From the NCBI GenBank assembly GCA_016787645.1, contig JAEUUF010000002.1, positions 248,001 through 312,000 on the forward strand: DNA of 64,000 bases. Direction: 5' to 3'. This document shows, piece after piece, positions 17,295 through 25,987 of this stretch; the stretch's first letter is position 1, and every line of letters begins with the position of its first letter. Source of the DNA: Cyclobacteriaceae bacterium (GTDB lineage: Bacteria; Bacteroidota; Bacteroidia; Cytophagales; Cyclobacteriaceae). Made by a program: the position numbers and the translations under genes. Below the pieces are notes generated by a model that saw nothing but the letters and a program-made list of their open reading frames with translations, was not told where the DNA came from and did no database searches.

Positions 17295-19706
17295 ATGTTC
17301 AGAAACTACCTTACCGTTGCATTCAGAAACATTCTGAAGCACAAGTTCTTTTCACTGATCAACATTGCCGGGCTGGTCATCGGGATGTCGTGTTGCCTGC
17401 TGCTGTTCGTTTACGTGCAAGATGAACTTAGCTACGACACTTTCCACAAGGACTATCAGCAGATCTACCGGATCGCGCTGCATGGCCGTATTGGCGGACA
17501 GGAAATGACGACCTCCAATTCCAGTTTACCGGTGGGGCCGGCCATGAAGGCGGAGATCCCCGGGGTGGAGGAGTTTTTGCGCCTCAAGTTTGCCACGGTA
17601 GGGGCTGGGTATGCGATCCGTTATGAAGATAAAGTATTCACGGAGGAGAAGGTTATCCTGGCGGATTCAAACTTCTTTACCTTTTTTAATTTCCCGCTCA
17701 TCCAGGGTGACCCCAAGTCAGTCTTAAATGAGCCCAACACCATGGTCGTCACGGAGCAATTCGCGCAAAAATATTTTGGGACACTTGATGTGGTCGGTAG
17801 GATGCTCGTGGTCGGCAATGATCGCAAGGCGGTCAAGATTACGGGTGTGGCCACTGAGGCGCCTTCCAATTCACATTTTCACTACCAGGCTGTTATTTCA
17901 TTTGCCACTGTGGAAAAAGACTATTTCTCTGGCTGGGGTGGTAACTCGTGGCAAACCTACGCGCGGGTGACGCCTGGAACTTCGATTGCCGAAATCAATA
18001 CCAAGCTCGATGAGTTGGTGGCCAAGAACATGGGCAAAGAATTGGAAGAAGGACTTGGAATTTCATTTGAGGAATTCAAGCGCCAGGGTGGTATCTATAG
18101 TTATTACCTGTATCCCATGGCAGACACTCGCCTCAGGACCACCTTAATGGATGGCCTGGAGCCGAATGGAAGTATCACCAATGTCTATGTCTTCAGTGGA
18201 GTGGGAATCTTTATCCTGTTGATCGCCTGCATCAACTTCATGAACCTGTCTACCGCGCGTTCGGCGGGACGAGCCAAGGAAGTGGGCTTGCGAAAGACCC
18301 TGGGCTCACAGCGGAACCAGATGATCGGACAGTTCCTTGCTGAATCATTCCTGTACAGCGCCGTGGCCATCCTGTGCGCAATAGCGGTCAGCTATGTAGT
18401 GCTTCCGTATTTCAATCTGTTGGCGGGCAAGGAACTCACCCTGGCGGCATTGACGAGCCCGCAGTTTATTGGCGCGGCCTTGATCCTGCTGGTCATCGTC
18501 GGGGTATTGGCAGGAAGCTACCCAGCCTTTTACATGACTTCTTTCAGCGCAGTTGAAGTATTAAAAGGGAAGGTGCGCGCAGGCGTGAAGAGCCGCGGGA
18601 TCCGCAGTTCACTCGTGGTCTTTCAGTTTGCCGTATCCACCTTCCTCATCATCGCGACAGCGATCGTCATTCAGCAGCTGGACTATATGCAATCCAAAAA
18701 CCTGGGCATGGACAAGCAGAATGTTATTTCGGTCACCGGGGCCCGTCGCCTGGGAACCAACGCGGTCTCCTTCAAGACTGCAGTTACGTCGTTGCCTGGA
18801 GTCGTTTCAGCCAGCTATACCACAAATAGTTTCCCGGGGACCAACAATACCAACCTCGTACGCGAAAAAAATGTAGAAGTGGATCACCTGATGGGAACCT
18901 ATTCCGCCGACTGGGATCACGTGACTACGCTGAAGATGACGCTAAGTCAAGGAAGATTCTTCAGCCGCGACAACGCAGCGGATAGTCTCTCTGCAGTTAT
19001 TAACGAGGCGGCGGTGAAGGAATTTGGATTTACTGATCCGATTGGCCGCGAGATAACTGACTACAATGGCCCAGTTCCCGTCAACGTGCGTGTAATTGGG
19101 GTGATTAAAGATTTTAATTTCGAGTCCCTGAAAGATAAAGTGCGGCCTGTGGTTATTCGCCTGGCGGATACAGGGAGGGAATTGACCGTTCGATACGAGG
19201 GCGACCCGCGCCCCGTGATTGCCGCGTTGGAGAAGCAATGGAAAGCCATAGCCCCCGGCGAACCGTTTGAGTATGCTTTCCTTGACCAGAAATTTGATTC
19301 ACTATTCCGCGCCGAAATGCGGCTTCGGGATATCTTCTCGGTATTTGCCCTGCTCGCTATCGTCATAGCCTGCCTCGGTCTCTTCGCGCTGGCCGCGTTT
19401 ACCACGGAGCAGCGAACCAAGGAAATTGGTGTTCGAAAGGCCATGGGCGCCTCTGTATTCAGCCTCACGTTCCTCCTTTCCAAGGAGTTCACCAGGTTGG
19501 TAATCATTGCTATCATCCCCGCCATTGCCGGCGGGTGGTATGTGGCCAATTGGTGGCTGAGTTCATTCTCCTACCGGATTACCCTGTCCCCGCTGGTTTT
19601 CGTCGGTTGCGGTCTACTGGCCATTGTGATTGCCTGGTTTACGGTTTCCTACCAGGCGATCCGGGCAGCCTCCGTCGAACCGGTGAAATCGTTGCGATAC
19701 GAGTAG
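17295..19706 (+). CDS. FtsX/MacB-type ABC transporter permease 2
   Basis: 803 residues, the same duplicated layout as permease 1: N-terminal helix (FFSLINIAGLVIGMSCCLLLF), MacB_PCD domain, FtsX domain with the RAKEVGLRKTLGS motif, a second helix and periplasmic region, and a final FtsX domain (TKEIGVRKAMGASVFSL) ending VEPVKSLRYE. Start ATG 17295 (MFRNYLTVAFRNILKHKFF) fits the family; the open frame upstream does not. The two permeases are divergent in sequence, so this is not a recent duplication. They may form a heterodimer on one ATPase or use ATPases encoded elsewhere. Confidence 0.92.
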   Translation: MFRNYLTVAFRNILKHKFFSLINIAGLVIGMSCCLLLFVYVQDELSYDTFHKDYQQIYRIALHGRIGGQEMTTSNSSLPVGPAMKAEIPGVEEFLRLKFATVGAGYAIRYEDKVFTEEKVILADSNFFTFFNFPLIQGDPKSVLNEPNTMVVTEQFAQKYFGTLDVVGRMLVVGNDRKAVKITGVATEAPSNSHFHYQAVISFATVEKDYFSGWGGNSWQTYARVTPGTSIAEINTKLDELVAKNMGKELEEGLGISFEEFKRQGGIYSYYLYPMADTRLRTTLMDGLEPNGSITNVYVFSGVGIFILLIACINFMNLSTARSAGRAKEVGLRKTLGSQRNQMIGQFLAESFLYSAVAILCAIAVSYVVLPYFNLLAGKELTLAALTSPQFIGAALILLVIVGVLAGSYPAFYMTSFSAVEVLKGKVRAGVKSRGIRSSLVVFQFAVSTFLIIATAIVIQQLDYMQSKNLGMDKQNVISVTGARRLGTNAVSFKTAVTSLPGVVSASYTTNSFPGTNNTNLVREKNVEVDHLMGTYSADWDHVTTLKMTLSQGRFFSRDNAADSLSAVINEAAVKEFGFTDPIGREITDYNGPVPVNVRVIGVIKDFNFESLKDKVRPVVIRLADTGRELTVRYEGDPRPVIAALEKQWKAIAPGEPFEYAFLDQKFDSLFRAEMRLRDIFSVFALLAIVIACLGLFALAAFTTEQRTKEIGVRKAMGASVFSLTFLLSKEFTRLVIIAIIPAIAGGWYVANWWLSSFSYRITLSPLVFVGCGLLAIVIAWFTVSYQAIRAASVEPVKSLRYE

Positions 19707-19851
19707 CCATATTATCCACAAAAATTGCGCTAAGTACTTGATTTAGTGAAGTTTGCCAATGTTGACAGAATGTTGGCTTCTTCACTCATGCGGGCTTCTG
19801 ACTTGTGCGGCAGGGGTGGTAGCTTTGACGTATTACCAAATCACCCGTCCC

Positions 19852-20106
19852 ATGGAAAAGAGTCCGGCCAAGAAAAAGAAAGAAAAGGTATCCAAGAAGG
19901 AGCTCCGTTCGCTTCTGCATCATTCTGTAGAGATGTCCTTGGTGACACTTCACCTGCCGGAACCCAACAAGAAGGTGAGGAAGATTATCAGCCGTTCCAC
20001 CAAGAAGATGGCCAGCGCGTTTGCTCAATTGCTGAAGAAAGAACTAAAGAGAAGCAAGCCCAAAAAGGCAAAAGTTGAGCCTTCGGACGTGGCACAGGTT
20101 GCCTGA
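19852..20106 (+). CDS. Small lysine-rich basic protein, function unknown
   Basis: 84 residues with about a quarter lysine: KKKKEKVSKKELRSLLHH at the N terminus, a middle segment (LPEPNKKVRKIISRSTKKMASAF) that could form an amphipathic helix, and a second lysine cluster near the C terminus. The composition suggests nucleic-acid binding, but no named family is recognised. ATG 19852 is preferred; the open frame upstream encodes unrelated residues. A hairpin terminator follows at 20142-20170. Confidence 0.55.
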   Translation: MEKSPAKKKKEKVSKKELRSLLHHSVEMSLVTLHLPEPNKKVRKIISRSTKKMASAFAQLLKKELKRSKPKKAKVEPSDVAQVA

Positions 20107-20141
20107 AAAAGAAACGTAAGGTAGTTAAGGTTATGTTTGAG

Positions 20142-20170
20142 GCCGGTACAGTGTACCGGCTTCTTCATTT
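20142..20170 (+). terminator. Rho-independent terminator
   Basis: GCCGGTA at 20142-20148 pairs perfectly with TACCGGC at 20154-20160 around a five-base loop, followed by TTCTTCATTT. It ends the small basic protein gene. Part of its 3' side (17 bases) is repeated at 20689-20705. Confidence 0.65.
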
Positions 20171-20705
20171 ATGATTTATCGGAAATAGAGCCACGTTGGA
20201 ATATGAAGTTAGCGAGATACGCTGTTGCAACAGTTGTTATTCTTGGGTTCGCAATAATTATGCTCAACTATCGAGAGGCGAGCATTAGGAGGACGGGAGA
20301 AATGATTGACAAAATCAATGCCGAGTTTTTACTTATTGAGAAGTCAGATCAGTTATATGACCGGATCGAGGAGTTGTATTGCCCACCGAAAATGCGGTGT
20401 GTCGGTCAAGCCTGGCTGATTCTTTCCAGTGGAAAGAAAGTGCGGATAATTGGACATGGCTATGGCGAAGTTGTTGGATTGGTAAATTTGCAAAGGGGGG
20501 ATTCAATAATTAAGGTAAGTGCGTCAGACACAATCTGGATTCATGGCCTTCATAAGAGCGAACCTGTTTTCTTCTTGATAAGCGACAAATGACTAACTGG
20601 TACCGCGGTGTAAATTTCAGCGAAAGTTCGCTGCAAGTTGAGCGTTTGCGTAATCCGGTAGCCAACTGAAACTGCTACAGTACGGAGAACCGGCTTCTTC
20701 ATTTA
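20155..20705 (+). repeat. 17-bp direct repeats flanking an AT-rich gene
   Basis: The 17-mer ACCGGCTTCTTCATTTA occurs at 20155-20171 and again at 20689-20705. The 517 bases between hold one orphan gene of about 40 percent GC in the stretches counted by eye, visibly lower than the neighbours. Confidence 0.6.
20203..20592 (+). CDS. Small membrane-anchored protein, function unknown
   Basis: 129 residues. An N-terminal membrane helix or uncleaved signal (KLARYAVATVVILGFAIIMLN) is followed by a short helical segment and a beta-rich C-terminal domain with one Cys pair spaced eight apart (YCPPKMRCVG). I recognise no family. ATG 20203 is chosen because it gives a normal signal-type start. The gene is noticeably AT-rich and lies between two copies of a 17-base repeat, so it may have been acquired as a unit. 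Confidence 0.5.
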   Translation: MKLARYAVATVVILGFAIIMLNYREASIRRTGEMIDKINAEFLLIEKSDQLYDRIEELYCPPKMRCVGQAWLILSSGKKVRIIGHGYGEVVGLVNLQRGDSIIKVSASDTIWIHGLHKSEPVFFLISDK

Positions 20706-20795
20706 CGGCCATTTATCACGCGGTATTAGCATTGGTGCAAGGGGGCTTTTTCTATCCACCCAACCTCATTACATTGGTTCACCATACCTGTTGCT

Positions 20796-23700
20796 ATGAA
20801 AATCATTTCTACCCTCGCCTGCCTCCTGATCACAGTAACTGTGACTGCCCAGGTGCCTGATCCGAAAAACTTTAATCAAATGAACTTTCGGTTCATCGGC
20901 CCGGACGGCAACCGGGCTATCGCCGTGGTAGGTGAACCCGGCAATCCCAATGTGTCTTACATCGGCGCAGCCTCCGGAGGAATCTGGAAAACGGAGGACA
21001 TGGGCTTTCACTGGCGACCCATCTTCGACCAAATGGATGATTCTTCCATCGGTGCACTGGCCATCGCTCCCTCCAACCCCAAGCAGGTGTGGGCGGGAAC
21101 GGGTGAAACCTTCCTGATCCGCCCTGCCCACGCGGTAGGCAATGGTGTTTACAAATCTTCCAATGCCGGCAAGACGTGGCAAAAAATGGGACTGGAGAAA
21201 ACATTCCTGACAAGCCGGGTCATCGTTCATCCCACAGATACCAACATTGTATACGTAGCAACCCTAGGTCACGCCCACGGCCCTTCCCGCGACCGTGGTA
21301 TCTACAAGACAACCGATGGAGGAAAGACGTGGCAACAAGTGCTCTTTGTGAATGAAAATACAGGCAGTTCAGACCTTGCGATGGATCCGAAAAACCCAGA
21401 CATCCTCTATGCCGCGATGTGGGAAGTAGAAATCAAGACCTGGAACCTCCGAAGCGGCGGAGCGGGCAGCGGCATCTATCGGACCAAGGATGGAGGAAAG
21501 ACCTGGGAACCGCTGCGCAATGGTTTGGAAAGCGGCCCGAATCACCCGGTCGGAAAGACTTCGGTGGATGTTGCTTTTACCAATCCAAAGATTGTGTATG
21601 CCCTGGTTGAAGATAAAGAGCCGCGACTGTACCGATCGGAAGATGGGGGTGACAGCTGGAAGCTCATGCAAAAAGATCATTCGATGGGCCAGCGGGCAGG
21701 GTATTACATTCGCCTGCGAGTTTCTACCAAGAATGAAAACGAACTTTATACTATTTGCGTGGGAATCAAGAAGTCCATTGATGGTGGAAAGACGTTTGTG
21801 AAAGACTATCCCCAATGGGCGGCTGGCGGCGATAACCACGACATGTGGTTTGATCCTAAAATTCCTGACCGAATGATGTGTGCACATGATGGCTGCGCCA
21901 ACCTTTCCTACAACGGTGGCCGTACCTGGAGCAACGTGAATCTTCCGATTGCCCAGATGTATCATATAGCGGTGGATAATCGGGTGCCCTATTACGTGTA
22001 CTCTAATCGGCAGGATGCATGGTCCTATCGTGGCCCCAGCAGGAGCCTTGAGGGCTGGTCCATACCCCTGAGCCTTTGGCATGGGGTAGGAGGTTGTGAA
22101 AGCGGATGGGCACAACCTGATCCATTTGACAATAATATTGTCTGGTCAGGATGCTACGACGGCGGCCTCGACATCTTTGACCTTACTACAAGGCATATGC
22201 GCGACGTTCGCGTGTGGCCGCAAACCCAAATCGGCAATACGCCAGCCAATGCCAAATATCGGTGGCATTGGAATTTTCCCATGGTCCTCTCCCGTCACAC
22301 ACCCGGCAAAGTGTGGGTAGGAAGTCAGTTTGTACATGAGACGACTACGCGGGGTCAGAACTGGCAAGTGATCAGCCCAGACCTGACCACCAATGATAAA
22401 ACCCATCAGCAGAATTCGGGTGGCATGGCCAGCGACAACCTCATGACCTGGGATGGAAGCACACTGTACTCCCTCGCAGAATCGCCAGTAAAGCCCGGCA
22501 TTCTTTGGGCTGGCAGTAATGACGGAATCTTAAGCGTCACCCAAGATGGCGGCAAGACGTGGACCAACGTGAGTCAGAACATGCCCGGCTTGCCGGCATG
22601 GGCAACGATCCGCCACCTGGATGCATCTTATTTTGACGCAGGCACCTGCTACGTGGCTGTGAACGCCATGCACAATGGGGATTTTGGAACCTATGCTTAC
22701 AAGACCACCGATTTTGGAAAGACCTTTACCCGGCTGAACATCGATTTGCCTCCTTCAAATTCGAATGTGGTGCATCAACTGATTGAAGATCCTGACAAGC
22801 AGGGTTTGCTTTGGCTTGGCACCGATAACGGCCTGTATTTCTCGCCCAATGATGGCAAGCAGTGGATCCGCCTGAAGAACAACCTGCCGCCAGTACCTAT
22901 TTATGGCATCGTGGTGCAACGAAATTTCCGTGACCTTGTGCTGGGTACTTATGGTCGCGGTGTGTATATCCTGGACGACATCACACCGATTCGCGAATTT
23001 TCTGAGGCCGTGCAACAAAGCGAGGCCCACCTGTTCTCACTTCGTTCCGCTTACCGGTTTCAACGGCAAGACGCCATCAAGGCGGAACGCACAATGGTGG
23101 ATGGACAAAATCCACCTTTTGGCGCTGACATTAATTATTACCTCAAATCAAAATCAGCGGACAGCGTGCAAATCCTCGTCCTGAATCAAAAGGGGGAGAC
23201 TGTTCAGACGATCAAGGGCAGGAATCGCCCGGGGATCAACCGGGTATACTGGGACCTGCGATTAGAAGACTATGTATTGCCCAAGTTCCGTACCAAACCT
23301 CGTGGAAAGGATTGGGTACAGCTCAACGCGGATGGAACGCGCGATATGTTTATTTATGACCTTGACATCGGTCCCGGCCTCACCGCTCCGATGGTTCCTG
23401 CCGGAGAGTATACCATCGTGCTGAAAGCGCATGGAAAAGAAATCCCGAAATCGCTCCAAGTGCTTCGTGACCCGAATGCAAAAGGTTCGGATGAAAGTAT
23501 TCAGAAGCAGTTTGTGCAGGGAGTTAATTTGTTCAATTCCATCAATAGCACACTGAAACTGATTGATGAAATGGAACAGATGCGTGCAAAACTGCTGGCC
23601 ATGGCAACGGACAAGAAATTGGCCAAGACCGCCCTGGCGCTGGAGGACAAGATTTACCAGCTGGAGGCAAAACTTACCGATGTTCATGCTACCGGTGCTC

Positions 23701-23906
23701 GTATGGATATTTTCAGGAATCCTCCCCAGGTCCTGGAACGCTTTCTGGCGATGAGCAAGGAGGGTATTGTATCCAGCGCGGATAGTCCGCCCACGGATCA
23801 GCAATTGGAAGTTTATACCATTACCAACCAGCAATTGCAGGAGGTCGACAAAGCATACAGTCTCCTGAAGCAAAATGCGGATTGGAAGAAGATGAAGATG
23901 AATTGA
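20796..23906 (+). CDS. Secreted VPS10/BNR-repeat beta-propeller protein
   Basis: 1036 residues with a signal peptide (MKIISTLACLLITVTVTAQ). Many BNR/Asp-box-like repeats run through residues 40-720 (S-x-D-x-G-x-T-W types such as KTTDGGKTWQ, RTKDGGKTWE, QDGGKTWTN), the sortilin/VPS10 seven- to ten-bladed propeller pattern. The C-terminal 300 residues include an FlgD-like Ig segment (VYWDLRLEDYV) and a helical end. Such proteins are abundant in Bacteroidota and often called glycosyl hydrolases, but no catalytic residues of a hydrolase are apparent, and the role is unknown. A strong hairpin terminator follows. Confidence 0.88.
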   Translation: MKIISTLACLLITVTVTAQVPDPKNFNQMNFRFIGPDGNRAIAVVGEPGNPNVSYIGAASGGIWKTEDMGFHWRPIFDQMDDSSIGALAIAPSNPKQVWAGTGETFLIRPAHAVGNGVYKSSNAGKTWQKMGLEKTFLTSRVIVHPTDTNIVYVATLGHAHGPSRDRGIYKTTDGGKTWQQVLFVNENTGSSDLAMDPKNPDILYAAMWEVEIKTWNLRSGGAGSGIYRTKDGGKTWEPLRNGLESGPNHPVGKTSVDVAFTNPKIVYALVEDKEPRLYRSEDGGDSWKLMQKDHSMGQRAGYYIRLRVSTKNENELYTICVGIKKSIDGGKTFVKDYPQWAAGGDNHDMWFDPKIPDRMMCAHDGCANLSYNGGRTWSNVNLPIAQMYHIAVDNRVPYYVYSNRQDAWSYRGPSRSLEGWSIPLSLWHGVGGCESGWAQPDPFDNNIVWSGCYDGGLDIFDLTTRHMRDVRVWPQTQIGNTPANAKYRWHWNFPMVLSRHTPGKVWVGSQFVHETTTRGQNWQVISPDLTTNDKTHQQNSGGMASDNLMTWDGSTLYSLAESPVKPGILWAGSNDGILSVTQDGGKTWTNVSQNMPGLPAWATIRHLDASYFDAGTCYVAVNAMHNGDFGTYAYKTTDFGKTFTRLNIDLPPSNSNVVHQLIEDPDKQGLLWLGTDNGLYFSPNDGKQWIRLKNNLPPVPIYGIVVQRNFRDLVLGTYGRGVYILDDITPIREFSEAVQQSEAHLFSLRSAYRFQRQDAIKAERTMVDGQNPPFGADINYYLKSKSADSVQILVLNQKGETVQTIKGRNRPGINRVYWDLRLEDYVLPKFRTKPRGKDWVQLNADGTRDMFIYDLDIGPGLTAPMVPAGEYTIVLKAHGKEIPKSLQVLRDPNAKGSDESIQKQFVQGVNLFNSINSTLKLIDEMEQMRAKLLAMATDKKLAKTALALEDKIYQLEAKLTDVHATGARMDIFRNPPQVLERFLAMSKEGIVSSADSPPTDQQLEVYTITNQQLQEVDKAYSLLKQNADWKKMKMN

Positions 23907-23971
23907 GTTTGCGGTGACGGTTCTTCCTAAATGATCAGGAAAACCGTCAAGCTGTTTTTTGGCCTGCCAGG

Positions 23972-24005
23972 TGATTGAGCCGATCTTTTGGGCTCAATCA
24001 TTTTT
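23972..24005 (+). terminator. Hairpin terminator abutting the transposase start
   Basis: TGATTGAGCC (23972-23981) and GGCTCAATCA (23991-24000) form a perfect 10-bp stem with a nine-base loop, followed by TTTTT (24001-24005), and the transposase ATG begins at 24006. It terminates the upstream VPS10 gene and may also shield the transposase from read-through, as the left-end hairpin does in IS200. Confidence 0.8.
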
Positions 24006-24467
24006 ATGGCAAATACCTACACCGAGCTCACTGTTCAGGCCATTTTTGCGGTCAAGAACCGAAAGAATGTAATTACTGGAGTCTGGCGGGACGAACTCCA
24101 CCGCTATATCTCAGGGATACTTACCAAGGACGGGATGAAATCATTGGCCGTTGGAGGATGGTCAGATCATGTGCACATTCTATTTGGAATTCCTCCCACA
24201 AGAAACCTCTCAGACGTTATTCGTGTGGTGAAGACGAACAGTTCCAAATGGATTAGTGAACGGGGTTTTGTTGATGGTGTATTTCAGTGGCAGGAGGGTT
24301 ACGGCGGATTTAGCTATTCTGTGAGCCAGCGGGATGCCGTCATCAAATACATCATGAACCAGGAGCAACACCACGGCAGCTTGTCATTTCGAGATGAATA
24401 CATGGGCCTGCTGAAAGATTTTGAGGTGGAAGCAGATTCTAGATATCTGTTTGATTTTTTCTTGTGA
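24006..24467 (+). mobile_element. IS200/REP-associated tyrosine transposase (RAYT-like)
   Basis: 153 residues of the single-strand Y1 transposase family. The HUH motif is present (W-S-D-H-V-H-I-L-F-G, about residue 55), as are SSKWI, the FQWQEGYGGFSYS segment, and the helix with the probable catalytic Tyr (VIKYIMNQEQHH). Single-domain enzymes of this type act on hairpin DNA ends. It is followed, one base after its stop, by seven tandem palindromic repeats, the arrangement of a RAYT with its REP sequences. No TnpB gene is adjacent. The first ATG after the hairpin (24006) gives the family N terminus MANTYTELTVQAIFAV. Confidence 0.88.
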
Positions 24468-24468
24468 G

Positions 24469-24676
24469 CATAATTCCGCCCCTGACGGGGCTATCATAAT
24501 TTCGCCCCTGACGGGGCTATCATAATTTCGCCCCTGACGGGGCTATCATAATTCCGCCCCTGACGGGGCTATCGTAATTTCGCCCCTGACGGGGCTAGCA
24601 TAATTTCGCCCCTGACGGGGCTAGCATAATTCCGCCCTGACGGGGCTGATAGCTTATTCCGCCTGGCGAGGCTGTG
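24469..24676. repeat. Array of 26-bp palindromic REP-like repeats
   Basis: Six consecutive 26-base units (starts 24469, 24495, 24521, 24547, 24573, 24599), a seventh of about 25 bases (24625), and a decayed eighth (about 24652-24676). Each contains the hairpin CCCC-TGAC-GGGG flanked by an AATT(T/C)CG lead. Units differ at only one or two positions. There is no spacer between units, so this is a tandem array, not a CRISPR. Confidence 0.9.
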
Positions 24677-24686
24677 ACTTTGCTTA

Positions 24687-24762
24687 ATCCAACTCCGATA
24701 GGAGCGGCAATATGATTGAACTTTGATTTTATTCAATGAGCCCCGTAAGGGCGGCATTTTGA
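24687..24762. repeat. Further REP-like hairpins, one inverted and coding
   Basis: At 24687-24714 a second hairpin type has CTCC-GATA-GGAG followed by CGGCA. At 24739-24762 an inverted copy of the array unit (CCCC-GTAA-GGGCGG) faces the array head to head. The inverted copy overlaps the 3' end of the lycopene cyclase gene and supplies its last codons. Confidence 0.7.
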
Positions 24763-25475
24763 TGGGTGGGTGCACCTTGCTTTTGGGTGACCCCGTGCCT
24801 CATGCGGTATTCATAAATCACCACATTCATCAAAATCAACAACATCCCGTAAAACGTGTCTTCAAAGGGAATCGTCCCCATCCGAATGCCCAGATTCTCC
24901 TCGTCATTGTACCACACCACCGGGTTCTCAATCCATGATCCCGTAAGAATGCCATTGACCAGGAAGAAGGGGATCAATATGAACAGGTAGCTAAAATAGA
25001 ATCGTCCCAGGTAGGCAGGTTTCACACGAAGGATAAGCACCAACAGAAAAACGGCGAGAGAAATGAAGGTGACCGCGGTATACCAGCGATCATAGTTTTT
25101 TATTCCAACAGCCAGTAAGCCCACAACCAGTACCCAAGTCACCCGCCGGCCTTGGTCCGCGATGGGTTCTGTGGTTCTGAAGTAATTGACGGCGACATAC
25201 GTGAACAAGCAGGCATAGGGTATGCACAGAAAGAAAAGGATTTCCTCAATGGGGAGATGACCAAGGGTGACACCCGTAAGGTAAGTGACATTAAAGCCCC
25301 ATACGCGCATACCCGTAAACCACTCGTCCCACACGATAAAGATCAGGGCTGGGAAAAGAATGGCGGGTAGCCATGCCCTCCATGTAGAAGCAAAGTTTTT
25401 CTTAGGATAAAAGCTGAAAAGAAGGGGAACCAGGACGGATCCAAGATCCAGTGCGAGATAAAGGTACCGCGACAT
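24729..25475 (-). CDS. crtY: Lycopene cyclase-domain protein (CrtYcd-fused type)
   Basis: 248 residues and about seven membrane helices, with two tandem copies of the lycopene cyclase domain; the first has the motif HLPIEEILFF and the second GTIPFEDTFYG, each with the paired acidic residues of the family. It cyclises lycopene to beta-carotene in the membrane. It is the last gene of an operon with a beta-carotene hydroxylase eight bases upstream. The C-terminal residues NAALTGLIE are encoded by an inverted REP-like repeat, so the natural end of the protein was probably altered. Confidence 0.9.
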   Translation of the reverse strand: MSRYLYLALDLGSVLVPLLFSFYPKKNFASTWRAWLPAILFPALIFIVWDEWFTGMRVWGFNVTYLTGVTLGHLPIEEILFFLCIPYACLFTYVAVNYFRTTEPIADQGRRVTWVLVVGLLAVGIKNYDRWYTAVTFISLAVFLLVLILRVKPAYLGRFYFSYLFILIPFFLVNGILTGSWIENPVVWYNDEENLGIRMGTIPFEDTFYGMLLILMNVVIYEYRMRHGVTQKQGAPTHQNAALTGLIE

Positions 25476-25483
25476 AGGTTCCG

Positions 25484-25987
25484 CTATTGGGTTTCTTTCC
25501 GGTCCTTCTTGAAAGTGAAGTTCGCGGGCTCATACTTCTTTGGCGCATAGAGAAAGCCAAAAGCCTCACAGCCTTCCTTGGTATGCTTGGCGTGGTGAAT
25601 ATAGTGTGCGTGAATCATACGCTGGAGGTAGCGGCTTCGTTTTGCCGGCCGCCAGTGGATGCGCTGGTGAACAATGATATCGTGGAAGATGAGGTAGAAG
25701 GCTCCGTAGCAGAAAATTCCCAGGCCCACCGCCAACCCGTATGGATTGTATTTTACCAGGCTGAAATAGTAAAACAGGGCGATGGAGGGCAAGCTAAAAA
25801 CAACGGCAAACCAGTCATTGCGTTCGAAGGTATGGTCATGAACGGTATGGTGCGACCGATGCCACACCCAAAGAAATCCGTGCATGACATATTTGTGTGT
25901 AAACCAGGCAACGAACTCCCAGAAGAGGAAGGTGCCGATGGTAATCAGCGAGCAAAAGGCGATGGTAAGCAGGGTGGAGGAGTTCAT
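25484..25987 (-). CDS. crtZ: Beta-carotene hydroxylase CrtZ
   Basis: 167 residues of the fatty-acid hydroxylase superfamily. The four histidine motifs of CrtZ are all visible: HKYVMHG, HRSHH, HDIIVHQRIH and HYIHHAKH. It is a membrane di-iron enzyme that converts beta-carotene to zeaxanthin. Its start overlaps the SRPBCC gene stop by four bases (ATGA) and the cyclase follows at eight bases. Phytoene synthase and desaturase genes are not in this window. Confidence 0.95.
   Translation of the reverse strand: MNSSTLLTIAFCSLITIGTFLFWEFVAWFTHKYVMHGFLWVWHRSHHTVHDHTFERNDWFAVVFSLPSIALFYYFSLVKYNPYGLAVGLGIFCYGAFYLIFHDIIVHQRIHWRPAKRSRYLQRMIHAHYIHHAKHTKEGCEAFGFLYAPKKYEPANFTFKKDRKETQ

Noticed and set aside
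20796-23906. Calling the VPS10/BNR protein a glycosyl hydrolase
   Set aside because: The name comes from sialidase-like Asp boxes; the catalytic residues of sialidases are not apparent in the right places.
24469-24676. Regularly spaced repeats that look like a CRISPR array
   Set aside because: The 26-base units follow each other without spacers and each is palindromic; no cas gene is near, and the array sits behind a RAYT-type transposase.
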